Part shown: piece by piece, positions 27,823-36,624 of the stretch | How positions within the stretch are numbered: the first letter of the stretch is position 1 | How the letters are laid out: each line of letters opens with the position of its first letter | Assembly: GCA_945875545.1 (NCBI GenBank) | Contig: CAMCKZ010000010.1 | Coordinates: 1-57,043, forward strand | DNA: 57,043 bases | Source: Polyangium aurulentum | Lineage (GTDB): Bacteria > Myxococcota_A > Polyangia > Polyangiales > Polyangiaceae | Reading direction: 5' to 3' | Made by a program: the position numbers and the translations under genes | The notes under the pieces: generated by a model | The model's input: the letters and a program-made list of their open reading frames with translations, nothing else | Database searches by the model: none | Told to the model about the DNA's origin: nothing

Positions 27823-28965
27823 ATGAAAATGCGCATTGCGTTCGTGTCCGCGGCACTGCTTGTCGCCGCCTGTACGGGGGATCTTGCCCCCGACGCCAAA
27901 ACCGGTACCGCACCCTCAACAGGCCAGTCGGGTCGCGCATTTTCTGCCGACGCTTCGGGCTTCGCCGATGGTCCCGTTCCCTGGTTGGGCACGTCAAATT
28001 TGGCGGTGCAAGGCGGTGCCATCACCCTCGCCCCCACGGCAACCATCGGGCAGGCAATCGTTCCCTACGCCATTCGTCCGCGCATGCTTGAGGGCTACGG
28101 CTTCGACACCACGATCACAGTCGATGCAGAAGTCCCCGTTGGCGCGCAGCTCATCGTGGGTCGCGGGCGCCTCCGCGACAACGCGAATCAAGCCGGGGTC
28201 GGCGTCATCGTTGCCCCATCGGCGAGCACCACGGCACCGACAAGTTTTTTGGTCGCACTCGGCCTCGGTACCTTCGCGGGATCGACCGCGCCGCTGGCAT
28301 GCGCTGGAACGCCGCTTGGTCGCTCTACCCTGCTAATTCCCACGCCTGCGGGCACGAGCGCCGTCACCGGAATCACCTCTCCGGACCTCGGACGACAGAC
28401 CGTGATGATGCCCGAGGCTCCGCAACTCGCGCTCCTTTCAAACACGCTCACGGGCGGTCACGGCTCGTCAGCGCTGGTGCCCACGCGCCAGCTGCTCTCG
28501 TTTACTTTTAAGAAAACCGGCGACGGCATCGGCACTGTCGCCGCCGCCCAGGGCACGACGACGATGTTCGCACCCACGGCCATCGATGCGGCAACGATGA
28601 ACGGGCACTCGCTCGCGTGCAAACTTTCGTGGGCAACGTGCGAGGGCATCTGCGCGAGCGACCTCAACGCCCTTTTCGTCTTCGGCGAAGCGTGTGCACC
28701 GCAGGCCTGCCGCGACGGCCTCACTGCCCGGGCAGACGGCCGTTTGAACCCGGAACCCGGCGATTTTTCCGGTGCCGAAACCTGCCGCCAAAGCTCCCCG
28801 TGCAACACAGAAGCCGCCGCGGGTTCTGCCGTGTCGCTCACCGCCAAAACCGCGATCCGCGAGGTTTTTCGCAACGCCGCCGTGTCGAACGAGATTCTGT
28901 TTCAGTTCGTTCGAAGCCGCTCCGGTCTGGCCCCACGTATCTACAGCATCTCGATCGATCGATGA
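27823..28965 (+). CDS. Predicted lipoprotein of unknown function
   Basis: 380 aa. MKMRIAFVSAALLVAAC is a lipoprotein signal with lipobox VAAC (Cys17). The rest is Ala/Thr/Gly-rich, predicted beta-rich, with several cysteine pairs (for example CEGICASD, ACAPQACRD) consistent with an oxidising compartment. No family is recognised. A GGAG lies just before ATG 27823. The stop overlaps the ATG of the following barrel gene (ATGA at 28962-28965), so both products probably act together at the outer membrane. Confidence 0.8.
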   Translation: MKMRIAFVSAALLVAACTGDLAPDAKTGTAPSTGQSGRAFSADASGFADGPVPWLGTSNLAVQGGAITLAPTATIGQAIVPYAIRPRMLEGYGFDTTITVDAEVPVGAQLIVGRGRLRDNANQAGVGVIVAPSASTTAPTSFLVALGLGTFAGSTAPLACAGTPLGRSTLLIPTPAGTSAVTGITSPDLGRQTVMMPEAPQLALLSNTLTGGHGSSALVPTRQLLSFTFKKTGDGIGTVAAAQGTTTMFAPTAIDAATMNGHSLACKLSWATCEGICASDLNALFVFGEACAPQACRDGLTARADGRLNPEPGDFSGAETCRQSSPCNTEAAAGSAVSLTAKTAIREVFRNAAVSNEILFQFVRSRSGLAPRIYSISIDR

Positions 28966-30233
28966 GGTTTTCCATGTACTCTACAACCACCGTCGTTCGC
29001 CTCCTGTCCCGATGCGTTGCCACCTGCATCGCCACCTGCATCGTCACCGCAGCGACCGCGTTCGCCGACGACGCTCCGACCCCGCCCGCCACACCGCCCG
29101 CTCCCAACGGCAACGCAGCGCCCGCTCCCAACGGCAACGCCGCGCCGGAGGCCCCGCCCGCGCCCGTCGCACCGCCCGCAGTCGAGCTCGTCGTCGCCCC
29201 AACGCCAGTGCCCGTTCCAGCCGCGGCGTTGACCGAAGTGCCGGTTCATTGCGGAGACTGCTCGGAGGGCCGCAAAGAGATGCTTTCCTTCGGTATTTCG
29301 ACGGGTCTGCGAACGAACATGGCCCAGCTCGGCGACACCATTGCCAAAGATGGAACGATTGAGCTCGGAACGAACACCGCGCTCCGCGCCCTCGGCGGCA
29401 CGAAGAACCTTTTTCAAAGCGACAAAGACGACGCGGTCCTCGTCCACAATTCCGCCAGCACGAACTCGGCGTACAAATTTCTGAGCAGCTCGAAAAGCGG
29501 CGGCCCGCTGATGGGCATGACCATCGGAGGCGACGTCAAGCTCGAGCTCGCGAAACTTCTCCACCTTCCGCTCTTCGTCCGAACCGGTGTAGAATACACT
29601 TTTCGCGTTTCCGGCGGTCATCACGAGCGCGTACTTGGGAGCGCCATCGAGACCACGACACCTCTCGGCGGCGCTGTGCGCGATGCCACGGGAGGAGTCA
29701 CCGGAGGCAGCATGTCGTATCAATTTGATGCGAAATGGCTGGAGATTCCGCTGACCGTGGGGCTCAGCATTCCCCTCGAAGGCGGGCACCACGTCTACGG
29801 CGGCTTCGGTCCGAGTTACTACCGCGGCGGCTTCTCCGTGAAGGCCGACCTCGACGAGCGCTACGTGCGCGCCGCCACGACGCTCGTCGACGGCAACACG
29901 GTTTACGGGCCCCTCGTGACCGACGCGATTCACGAAAAGATCAACTTTGCGTGGGCGGGTCTCGGCTTCAATTACGTTCTCGGCATTGAGGCTCGCCTCG
30001 ACGACCGCAACGCCATCTTTTTTGAGTACGCAGCCACGGGCGGCGCCGACACGCGGTTTTCCAGCGAACCGAGCGCGCAGGTTCAGAAGCTGCTCACGGC
30101 GGTCAACAGCAGCGTCGCCGGCGGGGTCGTGCTCCCGGCCACGCCCGACGATCGCTTCTTGAAGCGCATCGCTTTTCCGGTCGTCCTCGGCGGTGGGTTT
30201 TTCCGCATCGGCTACCGGTTCTACGCGCTCTAA
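28962..30233 (+). CDS. Predicted outer-membrane beta-barrel protein
   Basis: 423 aa. A signal peptide (MRFSMYSTTTVVRLLSRCVA ... ending about AFA-DD) is followed by a Pro/Ala/Asn-rich linker with a duplicated 24-bp unit (29097-29144). From about residue 110 there is an alternating beta-strand pattern with Gly/aromatic turns, ending in ...FFRIGYRFYAL, the aromatic terminal strand expected of barrels. Start ATG 28962 overlaps the lipoprotein stop; ATG 28974 is an alternative and sits in a TGYA-N3-TRCA site. Specific function unknown. Confidence 0.75.
   Translation: MRFSMYSTTTVVRLLSRCVATCIATCIVTAATAFADDAPTPPATPPAPNGNAAPAPNGNAAPEAPPAPVAPPAVELVVAPTPVPVPAAALTEVPVHCGDCSEGRKEMLSFGISTGLRTNMAQLGDTIAKDGTIELGTNTALRALGGTKNLFQSDKDDAVLVHNSASTNSAYKFLSSSKSGGPLMGMTIGGDVKLELAKLLHLPLFVRTGVEYTFRVSGGHHERVLGSAIETTTPLGGAVRDATGGVTGGSMSYQFDAKWLEIPLTVGLSIPLEGGHHVYGGFGPSYYRGGFSVKADLDERYVRAATTLVDGNTVYGPLVTDAIHEKINFAWAGLGFNYVLGIEARLDDRNAIFFEYAATGGADTRFSSEPSAQVQKLLTAVNSSVAGGVVLPATPDDRFLKRIAFPVVLGGGFFRIGYRFYAL
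29097..29144 (+). repeat. Duplicated 24-bp unit in barrel-protein linker
   Basis: Two adjacent 24-bp units, differing by one base, encode PAPNGNAA twice in the Pro-rich linker after the signal peptide. Confidence 0.9.
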
Positions 30234-30266
30234 AAAACGGACCAAAAAACGGACCAAAAAACGGAA
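30232..30266 (+). repeat. 12-bp tandem repeat starting in the barrel-gene stop
   Basis: AAAAAACGGACC is repeated nearly three times (30232, 30244, 30256), beginning inside the TAA stop codon of the barrel gene. Confidence 0.9.
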
Positions 30267-30269
30267 CTG

Positions 30270-30298
30270 CCTGTAAGCAACTGCAATTACAGGGGTTT
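30270..30298 (+). terminator. Probable terminator after the barrel gene
   Basis: CCTGTAA (30270-30276) pairs with TTACAGG (30287-30293) around a ten-base loop and is followed by GGTTTTC. A modest rho-independent terminator placed between this gene and the convergent GH25 gene. Confidence 0.5.
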
Positions 30299-30327
30299 TC
30301 TTGTGCCGACCGCCCTACCGCGTGGCC

Positions 30328-32625
30328 TCATCGGGCTGCGCGGCGGCGAAGCCTCGCGACCGCAAGGGCCACGCCAAGGGCCGCCAAGGGGCCTAGGGCG
30401 CCTCGCCGACGAACGGGGGCTGTGATGGTGCATGCGCATCCAGAAGGCTCGCCTGTGGCCCCTTGGGGCTCGGTGCTGGCGTCGCCCGCGTGCCCATCGG
30501 TTGCCGCATCGGTTGCGGCATCCGAGGGAAGGCCCCCATCGGTTCCCCCCAAGGCGCGTTGCTTGGACGGCCCGCCCAAACGCAAACTTGCATAGTACAC
30601 AGACTTATCCCAGCCCAGGGTATCTGTGTATTCTGCAACTTTTTCCGCCGGGCCCGTTCCGCTGCCCGCTGTGGTGGTGGGCCAACAGGTGTAGCCGTCG
30701 AGGTCGCGTGCGCACACGTCCGAGCGCCCGTCTCCATTGACGTCTCCGAACGCCATTGTGTCGTAGCGCGCGGGCACGTTCCATCCTTCAGAATCGCTCA
30801 GCGCCGTCGTCGTCAGTACTTGAGCAAAGGCCCCGCTCTTGTAGCCGTAACAGCGCACGCCCACAGACCCGCGCGCGCACAGTTCCGCGCGCCCATCTCC
30901 GTTGACGTCTGCCACGCGAAGGGTCGCGTAATATTTTTCCGCGTTCCACCCGTCGGCGTCTTTCATCCAGTTCGCGAGAATTTCGTCGCCAAAGCCGTTT
31001 CCGCGCGAGAGAGCGCAGCGGAGTCCGCCGGCACCGCGCCCGCACACATCGGCCTTGCCGTCGCCGTCGACGTCCGCGAAACGAATCGTGGAAAAATATT
31101 TTACGTCGCCCCAGCCGCCGTCGTCGTTCCAGCCTGGGCCCAAAATGGGGGCGGCGAACGCGGCGCCGTCGAACAGCGAGCAGCGAATGCCCTCGGTACT
31201 GCGAATGCACGCGTCGCGGCGGCCATCGCCGTTGACGTCGGCGAACGACAGCGTCGCCCAGGTGCGCGGGCGGTCAAACCCCGCGGCGTCGGACCACGCG
31301 GGGCCAGCGATTTCAGCCCCGAAACCGCCACCCGTCGACCGATGGCAAACGACGCCCTTCGCTGCGCGCGCGCAAATGTCGTCGCGCCCGTCGCCGTCGA
31401 GGTCGACCAAGCGAATCGTGTTTCCGTACTTCGGATCACGCCAGCCCGAGGCATTGGACCACGCGGGCCCGCCAACGCTCGCGAACGCGCCGGTGGCCGT
31501 GGACACTTGGCAGAGAACGCCCTCAGGTCCGCGAATGCAGAAGTCCGCGCGGCCGTCGCCATTTACGTCTCCGGAGCGCAGCGTTTGGTGCACCCCGTCG
31601 GCGGCAAATCCCGCCGCGTCGGTCCACGGGATCGCGACGGGCCCGGCGACAAAACCCGTGGCTGTACGAAGCTTGCAAACTACACCCAATGGGCCACGTC
31701 CGCACACGTCGGCGGTGCCATCGCCGTCGGCATCGGTGGTCGATGGCGGGGCGAACACCGAAGCGTAGCGTGCAGCAAATTCGCTCTCGCACACGTCGTC
31801 TTCGTCGCTTTGGCCGTCGCAATCGTCGTCTTGGCCGTTGCACACTTCGGCGCCAGGAACGCACACCGTGACACCGGCCAGTTCTTCCAGTTGGGCGAGG
31901 GTTCCGTCAAAAACGTTGACGTCCACATTTCCAGAAATGCCGCTGACCGACCCGGTGCTCGCGTATTGCCAAAAAGTCCACTTCGTCCATGGCCGCGGAG
32001 TGTCGGGGCAACCCGTGGTGTAGGCTGCGAGCCACAGGGGATTGTTTAGGTACGCCGACGACTGCACGTTGTCGTTCCAAAAATATTTCCCGGTATACAC
32101 AATGGGCTTCTTGCCCGTGCCGCGCTCCACGATGTCGATCCACTCGCCGACCTTCTGCGCATATGTGGCAGGTGAGATGCCGTTGGGCGTTTGTTCCACA
32201 TCGATGACCGCGGGAAGATCGCCAGCGCCGAGACGCCCCAATTCATTTACCAGCAAATTTGCTTGCGCCGTCGCATCTTGGGCCGGAAGAAAATACTGGT
32301 ACGCCCCGCGCAGAACGCCGTTTGCTTTCGCCTCGGACCAGTTGCGGCGAAAGGTGCTGTCGAGACCAACCTGCGCCCCGTAGCTCAAACGAAGGAACGC
32401 GAACCGCTTTCCGGCCGCACGCACGCGGGCCCAATCGACGCTGGCCCCCTGCCAATAGGAGATGTCGATGCCTTCAACTTTGTTCGGACCCACGCAGTAG
32501 GTGACGGCTTGGTCGGCGCTTTCAAACGCATCGACGTCGTCGCCCACAGGCGCCGAAGCGCACCCGAAAACGGCGCACGAAGACGCGAGAAAAACGAGCG
32601 CGGCGCGAACGAACGAAAGACGCAT
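30328..32625 (-). CDS. GH25 lysozyme-like lipoprotein with MopE motif, FG-GAP repeats and MYXO-CTERM-like tail
   Basis: 765 aa from ATG 32625. A signal with lipobox VFGC (Cys22) is followed by a glycosyl hydrolase 25 domain: GIDISYWQG (52-60), catalytic-type Asp142/Glu144 in AVIDVEQT, and FWQYAS (218-223). Then comes a MopE-type motif CNGQDDDCDGQSDED (262-276). Six or more FG-GAP/VCBS-like repeats with calcium-binding DVNGDGRAD sequences follow. The end is GCACTITAP, a hydrophobic stretch and RLRRRAAR, resembling MYXO-CTERM sorting tails. A surface muramidase is likely. Having both a lipobox and a sorting tail is odd. Three TGYA-N3-TRCA sites lie inside (30589, 30627, 31674). Confidence 0.88.
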   Translation of the reverse strand: MRLSFVRAALVFLASSCAVFGCASAPVGDDVDAFESADQAVTYCVGPNKVEGIDISYWQGASVDWARVRAAGKRFAFLRLSYGAQVGLDSTFRRNWSEAKANGVLRGAYQYFLPAQDATAQANLLVNELGRLGAGDLPAVIDVEQTPNGISPATYAQKVGEWIDIVERGTGKKPIVYTGKYFWNDNVQSSAYLNNPLWLAAYTTGCPDTPRPWTKWTFWQYASTGSVSGISGNVDVNVFDGTLAQLEELAGVTVCVPGAEVCNGQDDDCDGQSDEDDVCESEFAARYASVFAPPSTTDADGDGTADVCGRGPLGVVCKLRTATGFVAGPVAIPWTDAAGFAADGVHQTLRSGDVNGDGRADFCIRGPEGVLCQVSTATGAFASVGGPAWSNASGWRDPKYGNTIRLVDLDGDGRDDICARAAKGVVCHRSTGGGFGAEIAGPAWSDAAGFDRPRTWATLSFADVNGDGRRDACIRSTEGIRCSLFDGAAFAAPILGPGWNDDGGWGDVKYFSTIRFADVDGDGKADVCGRGAGGLRCALSRGNGFGDEILANWMKDADGWNAEKYYATLRVADVNGDGRAELCARGSVGVRCYGYKSGAFAQVLTTTALSDSEGWNVPARYDTMAFGDVNGDGRSDVCARDLDGYTCWPTTTAGSGTGPAEKVAEYTDTLGWDKSVYYASLRLGGPSKQRALGGTDGGLPSDAATDAATDGHAGDASTEPQGATGEPSGCACTITAPVRRRGALGPLAALGVALAVARLRRRAAR

Positions 32626-32743
32626 GACCAGTCTTCTAGCCCGATCCACGAGATCGATCCGCTAGAAAAGATCCAGGCTTGTCCTCGACCTCGCCCTGGC
32701 GCTTCCACCGAAAACACACGCTCACACAAGGAGCAAAACGGTT

Positions 32744-33847
32744 TCAGTTTTCGTCAGCTTTTGGCGTCGTCTTGGTGCTCTTCGGAAGCTGCGGCGGCGA
32801 TGCGAGATCCGCCGCAAGGTCACCGGTCAGCGCGCCAAGGAACGCCACAATGGACGTCACTTCGCCGTCGCTGAGGGCCAGCCCAAGTTGATGTTTGCCC
32901 ATGAGGCGCACGGCTTCGCCGAGCGTGGCAATGCTTCCGTCGTGAAAATACGGGGCCGTTTTTGCGATGTTGCGAAGGCTCGGAACCTTGAAGACGAACC
33001 TGTCGGCTTCGTTCTTGGTGACCTGAAATCGACCCAAGTCGGTCGTGGGATAAGCCTCTTTAGCGCCCAGTTTTTGGAAGGACGCGCCGCCCACAGTTGC
33101 CCCGTTATGGCAGGAAAAACAGCCTTTTTCGTAAAACGTATCGAAGCCGCGCTTCTCGTCTTCGGTCAGGGCGGCGTCGTCGCCGGCGATGAATTTATCC
33201 CAGCGCCCGGGTGTGACGAGCTTGCGCTCAAAGGCCGCAATGGCATTCGCCGCGTTGTCAAAAGTGACCGGTGAGGTCTCGCCCGGAAAGGCTGCCGCGA
33301 AGGCCTTCACGTACTCGGGAACCGAGCGCAGCACCTTCTCGACGGCCTCGCCGTTTGCCATCGCCATCTCACCGGGGTTCGTGACGGGCCCGTGGGCCTG
33401 CGCCTCCACGTCCTTCATGCGGCCGTCCCAAAACTGCGCCACATGCGCCGCTGCATTTAGCGTTGTGGGCGAGTTGCGTCCGCCGCGTTGACCCTTGTGC
33501 CCGGGGCTCGTGGCCTCACCGTCTTGCCCAAATTTCGCCAGATCGTGGCAACTATTGCAGGAAATCTTCTGACTTTTGGACAGCCGCGCGTCGAAGTAAA
33601 GTTGCTTTCCGAGCGCCACGCGATCCGGGGAACCTGCATTCGCCGCGCTGTCGTAGTTCGGCGGAAGTGGTGAGAAAAGCGCGAAGCGAGTCTTGTCGCT
33701 CGCGGGCTTCGCAGGCACGGGCGCCGGCTGTTTCGCAGTCTCCACAACCGGCGCAACGTTCACCGTTTCGGTCTTTTTCTCACAGCCCACCGTCGCCACC
33801 ATCGTTGCCAAAATCGCAAGCCCGCAGCCAAGGTCGTTTCGTCGCAT
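32744..33847 (-). CDS. Di-haem cytochrome c peroxidase family lipoprotein
   Basis: 367 aa. Lipobox TVGC (Cys22), then a CcpA/MauG-type two-haem fold with CNSCH (97-101) and CFSCH (243-247), plus conserved stretches NSPTTLNAA, FWDGRM and VPSLRNIAKTAPYFHDG. These enzymes reduce hydrogen peroxide with electrons from small cytochromes, or oxidise other substrates. The frame extends to 33907, but ATG 33847 starts the signal. It is the last gene of a serC-globin-peroxidase series, with 81 bp to the globin gene. Confidence 0.93.
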   Translation of the reverse strand: MRRNDLGCGLAILATMVATVGCEKKTETVNVAPVVETAKQPAPVPAKPASDKTRFALFSPLPPNYDSAANAGSPDRVALGKQLYFDARLSKSQKISCNSCHDLAKFGQDGEATSPGHKGQRGGRNSPTTLNAAAHVAQFWDGRMKDVEAQAHGPVTNPGEMAMANGEAVEKVLRSVPEYVKAFAAAFPGETSPVTFDNAANAIAAFERKLVTPGRWDKFIAGDDAALTEDEKRGFDTFYEKGCFSCHNGATVGGASFQKLGAKEAYPTTDLGRFQVTKNEADRFVFKVPSLRNIAKTAPYFHDGSIATLGEAVRLMGKHQLGLALSDGEVTSIVAFLGALTGDLAADLASPPQLPKSTKTTPKADEN

Positions 33848-33928
33848 ACATCTTCGTAAAAGGCACCGAGTTACATGTAAAGGGCACCGACTGCGCGCCG
33901 CAGACACTTCGCGCTTTCGCGAAAAAGG

Positions 33929-34354
33929 TCACCCCTCGCGGTTCACCATCCACGCGCTAAATTCCGAGAGAAATCCACGAAATGCGGCCAAATGTGCGGG
34001 CGGAAATCCGTACGTCACATCGGCACCTTCGAGCGTGTCTTCAAAACACTGAAGCCACACCCGACGCGCCCTCTGATCGATGGCAAACGGCAGATGCCGC
34101 GCGCGCAAGGCCGGTGGCCCGTAGCGCGATTGAAACAGCGGAGGCCCGCCAAAAAGACCCACGAGCAGGCACGCGAGTTTCTGCGAAGCGGCCTCCAAAT
34201 CCGCGGGGAACATGTGGCCGATCTCGGAAGCCCCGAGCCTCACGTAGAAGTCTCGGCACATGCGAAATACCGCCTCTTCACCCATGATGGCGAAAATATC
34301 GCGGCTCGGCGGCGGGCCTTTCGGCGGCCCAGAAGGCGGCGTCCACGCTTCCAT
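33929..34354 (-). CDS. Truncated (group II-like) haemoglobin
   Basis: 141 aa with truncated-globin features: B10-type Tyr37 in CRDFYVRLG, a proximal His87 in LRARHLPFAI, and a Trp100 in the G8 position (RVWLQC) typical of group II. Such globins bind oxygen or nitric oxide. ATG 34354 follows GAGCGAGG and lies eight bases after the serC stop; the longer frame from 34390 would overlap serC. A di-haem peroxidase follows, suggesting a shared role in oxidative or nitrosative stress (inference). Confidence 0.88.
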   Translation of the reverse strand: MEAWTPPSGPPKGPPPSRDIFAIMGEEAVFRMCRDFYVRLGASEIGHMFPADLEAASQKLACLLVGLFGGPPLFQSRYGPPALRARHLPFAIDQRARRVWLQCFEDTLEGADVTYGFPPAHLAAFRGFLSEFSAWMVNREG

Positions 34355-34361
34355 GCCTCGC

Positions 34362-35486
34362 TCAGTGCCCCTGCTTCGCGCGAAAGTCATTCATGTACTC
34401 TACAAGTTCTTGAACCCACCCTTCCTCGACCGCGTTGTAGAGGCTGGCGCGAATGCCGCCAACGACACGGTGGCCCTTGAGGCCCAGCATGCCCAAGGTC
34501 TCGCCGCCCGTGAGAAACGCCGTCTCCAGCTCTTCGTTCGGCAGACGAAATACGACGTTCATACGTGACCTAGCAGCCTCACTTACAGGGCACGTATAGA
34601 ACCCATGAGACTGCGCGACGGCGTCGTAGAGGCGCGCCGCTTTGCGCTCCGCGAGCTGTTCCATCGCTGGGAGACCGCCTGCATCGGCCACCCACCGAAG
34701 AACCTCGCGCACCAGGTAAATACCTAGGGTTGGCGGCGTGTTGTAAAGGGAGCGGTGCTCAATCGCGGTGCGAAATTGAAAGATGATCGGGATGTCTTTG
34801 CGGCAAGCTTCGGCCCAGGCCTTCTCGACAACGACGAGCGTAACGCCGCTCGGCCCGGCGTTCTTTTGGGCCCCCGCATACGCGCACGCGTAGGCACCAA
34901 GCGGCACGGGGCGCGACAAAAAGTCGCTCGACATGTCGGCGACGAGGGGCGCATGCACGGGCGGCAGCGACGAGGCACCGTTAGATGCATACTGCACGCC
35001 ATCGACGGTTTCGTTCGTGGTCACGTGGACGTACGCCGCGCCTTCGACGCCCTCAAACGCGCCATGCGACGGCACCCGGTCATAGGCCCAACCCGTAGCT
35101 TGCTTGGTCGTCGCGACGATCGGAGCGGGTTCGTGGAGCAGTTTGGCGACAATGGCCGCTTCTTTTGCTGCCTTTTCACCCCACGTGCCTGTGACGATGT
35201 ACCGCGCCGCCCTCCCGCCGCCCAAGGCGTTCAACGGCAACGTGGCAAACATCGACGACGCGCCGCCTTGGAGAAAGAGCACCGTGTGCGAGGCCGGAAG
35301 GTTGTACAATGCACCAATACGGGCGGCGGCATCTTCTTGCAGCGCCTCGTAAGCCTTGTGGCGGTGGCTTGTTTCGAGAACGCTGATGCCGCTGCCCGCG
35401 AAGTCGAACCACTCGGTGTGGGCGCGCTCCAGCACCACACGAGGAAGGGCCGCGGGGCCCGCATTGAAATTTTTGACGCGCTGCAT
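34362..35486 (-). CDS. serC: Phosphoserine aminotransferase
   Basis: 374-aa PLP enzyme of serine synthesis (3-phosphohydroxypyruvate to phosphoserine) and possibly pyridoxine synthesis. N-terminus NFNAGPAALP, TWGEKA with PLP-stacking Trp102, and the PLP lysine in GAQKNAGPSG (Lys208). C-terminal FRLPNEELE and GHRVVGGIRASLYNA are typical. Three TGYA-N3-TRCA sites lie in this gene (34394, 34986, 35303), the densest for a gene of this size. Upstream is an 11-bp tandem repeat. Confidence 0.97.
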   Translation of the reverse strand: MQRVKNFNAGPAALPRVVLERAHTEWFDFAGSGISVLETSHRHKAYEALQEDAAARIGALYNLPASHTVLFLQGGASSMFATLPLNALGGGRAARYIVTGTWGEKAAKEAAIVAKLLHEPAPIVATTKQATGWAYDRVPSHGAFEGVEGAAYVHVTTNETVDGVQYASNGASSLPPVHAPLVADMSSDFLSRPVPLGAYACAYAGAQKNAGPSGVTLVVVEKAWAEACRKDIPIIFQFRTAIEHRSLYNTPPTLGIYLVREVLRWVADAGGLPAMEQLAERKAARLYDAVAQSHGFYTCPVSEAARSRMNVVFRLPNEELETAFLTGGETLGMLGLKGHRVVGGIRASLYNAVEEGWVQELVEYMNDFRAKQGH

Positions 35487-35554
35487 GAAAGGGCTAACTA
35501 GCCCTTCGCCCGCCCCCGCACAAACGCGAAGTTTGCTGGGCTAGCCCGCTCCGA

Positions 35555-35598
35555 AGTCGCGCCCTAGTCGCGCCCGAGTCGCACCCTAGTCGCGCCGT
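35555..35598. repeat. Four-copy 11-bp tandem repeat
   Basis: AGTCGCGCCCT-like units are repeated four times with single-base changes in the 137-bp gap between the STAS gene and serC. Confidence 0.85.
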
Positions 35599-35623
35599 AG
35601 CCCCGGGATTCGGGGCCCACGAT

Positions 35624-35992
35624 CTAGAAGCGCCTGCGCTGCAGATCCATCACGGCGGCGGTGGGGTCTGCGTGAAACTCGAAGACCTTATCGAGGCTCG
35701 TGACCTTAAACACCGGCAAAAGTGCGGGTTTCAGCCCGGCGACAATCATGGTGCCGCTTCCCTCTTTCACCTTCTTGTAGACTGCAACCAGTTTTCCAAG
35801 CGCCGACGACGAAAGGTACGTCACCGAGCTGACGTCGAGGACGAGGCGAATCTTTGGTCGAGCAGAAACCTGGGCGAAAAGTTGATCACGAAACTCGTCG
35901 AGGATGGGGAGATCGACAAGGCGCTCGGCCACGACGCGGGCCAAGAGCACCCCGTCTCGTTCTTCAAAACGCAACACATCTATACCCGCCAT
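35624..35992 (-). CDS. STAS-domain anti-sigma factor antagonist
   Basis: 122-aa single STAS domain of the SpoIIAA/RsbV type. Residues 51-66 contain DVSSVTYLSSSALGKL, with the likely phosphorylated serine at 62 or 63. It probably binds or is phosphorylated by the RsbW-like kinase encoded 21 bp upstream. One TGYA-N3-TRCA site at 35776. No sigma factor or phosphatase is adjacent, so the output is unknown. Confidence 0.9.
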   Translation of the reverse strand: MAGIDVLRFEERDGVLLARVVAERLVDLPILDEFRDQLFAQVSARPKIRLVLDVSSVTYLSSSALGKLVAVYKKVKEGSGTMIVAGLKPALLPVFKVTSLDKVFEFHADPTAAVMDLQRRRF

Positions 35993-36013
35993 GGATTTCT
36001 TTCGTATCAGCCG

Positions 36014-36436
36014 TTAGCCGCCCGCGAGCGGACTGTATCGATCCGCCCGACGCCGCGCCATGACGATGGTGCGGCCTTCACGATAATAAATAAGTTGGTC
36101 AAGCCACGCGTTCATGATCCGTATGCCGCGCCCGCTTTCAGCCAGGAGACCATGTTCCGTTGTGGGATCGGGAACATTATTGGGGTCAAATCCTTCGCCC
36201 TCATCGCCAACGGCGACGCACCATCGATCTTGGTCGACGCCCACGAGCACCTCGACAACCTTGGAAAAGACCTGCTGATTGCCGTGCCGGATGGCGTTGG
36301 CCACCGCCTCATCGAGGCATATGCACAGCATTGGTTCGTCGTCGGCGTGGAGGTAACCGCCCTCAAGCAGCAACGAAGCCACCGCGTCGATAACCTCTTG
36401 CTTCACCGCCAAATCGCTCGCCCACCGCCGCGACAT
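36014..36436 (-). CDS. RsbW-like ATP-binding anti-sigma regulatory kinase
   Basis: 140 aa with the HATPase fold of serine-protein kinases: N-box EAVANAIRHG (Glu43, Asn47), G1 DEGEGFD (78-84), and G2 SGRGI (101-105). The frame opens at 36661, but ATG 36436 lies just after a strong GGAGGA and gives the normal length. It pairs with the STAS gene downstream, forming a partner-switching module. Confidence 0.9.
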   Translation of the reverse strand: MSRRWASDLAVKQEVIDAVASLLLEGGYLHADDEPMLCICLDEAVANAIRHGNQQVFSKVVEVLVGVDQDRWCVAVGDEGEGFDPNNVPDPTTEHGLLAESGRGIRIMNAWLDQLIYYREGRTIVMARRRADRYSPLAGG

Positions 36437-36624
36437 CAGAACTTCCTCCGGAAGCGGAGGAGCCCAAGGAAAAACGGAAACGCAGCGCGGAGGGCGAAGG
36501 GATGCCACGGACCGATAGTCGGTGCCCTGCGCGAGAAATGCAAGCGCCGCGAGCCGGCCCGCCGATGCCTTGCTTTCTTGGAAGGACCATTGCAACCGCC
36601 GCGCGGCCATGGGACGCTTGGAAA

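Larger units (their letters stand above)
27310..31684. repeat. TGYA-N3-TRCA sites, cluster B (6 copies)
   Basis: Copies start at 27310 (spacer TGT), 28975 (CTC, spanning the ATG 28974 region), 29588 (GAA), 30589 (TAG), 30627 (TTC) and 31674 (AAC). The 30589/30627 pair is 38 bp apart, inside a patch of rare codons. Confidence 0.75.

Noticed and set aside
30463-32049. Plus-strand frame of 528 codons opposite the GH25 gene
   Set aside because: Antisense shadow of the FG-GAP repeats; the repetitive DVNGDGR coding keeps the other strand open.
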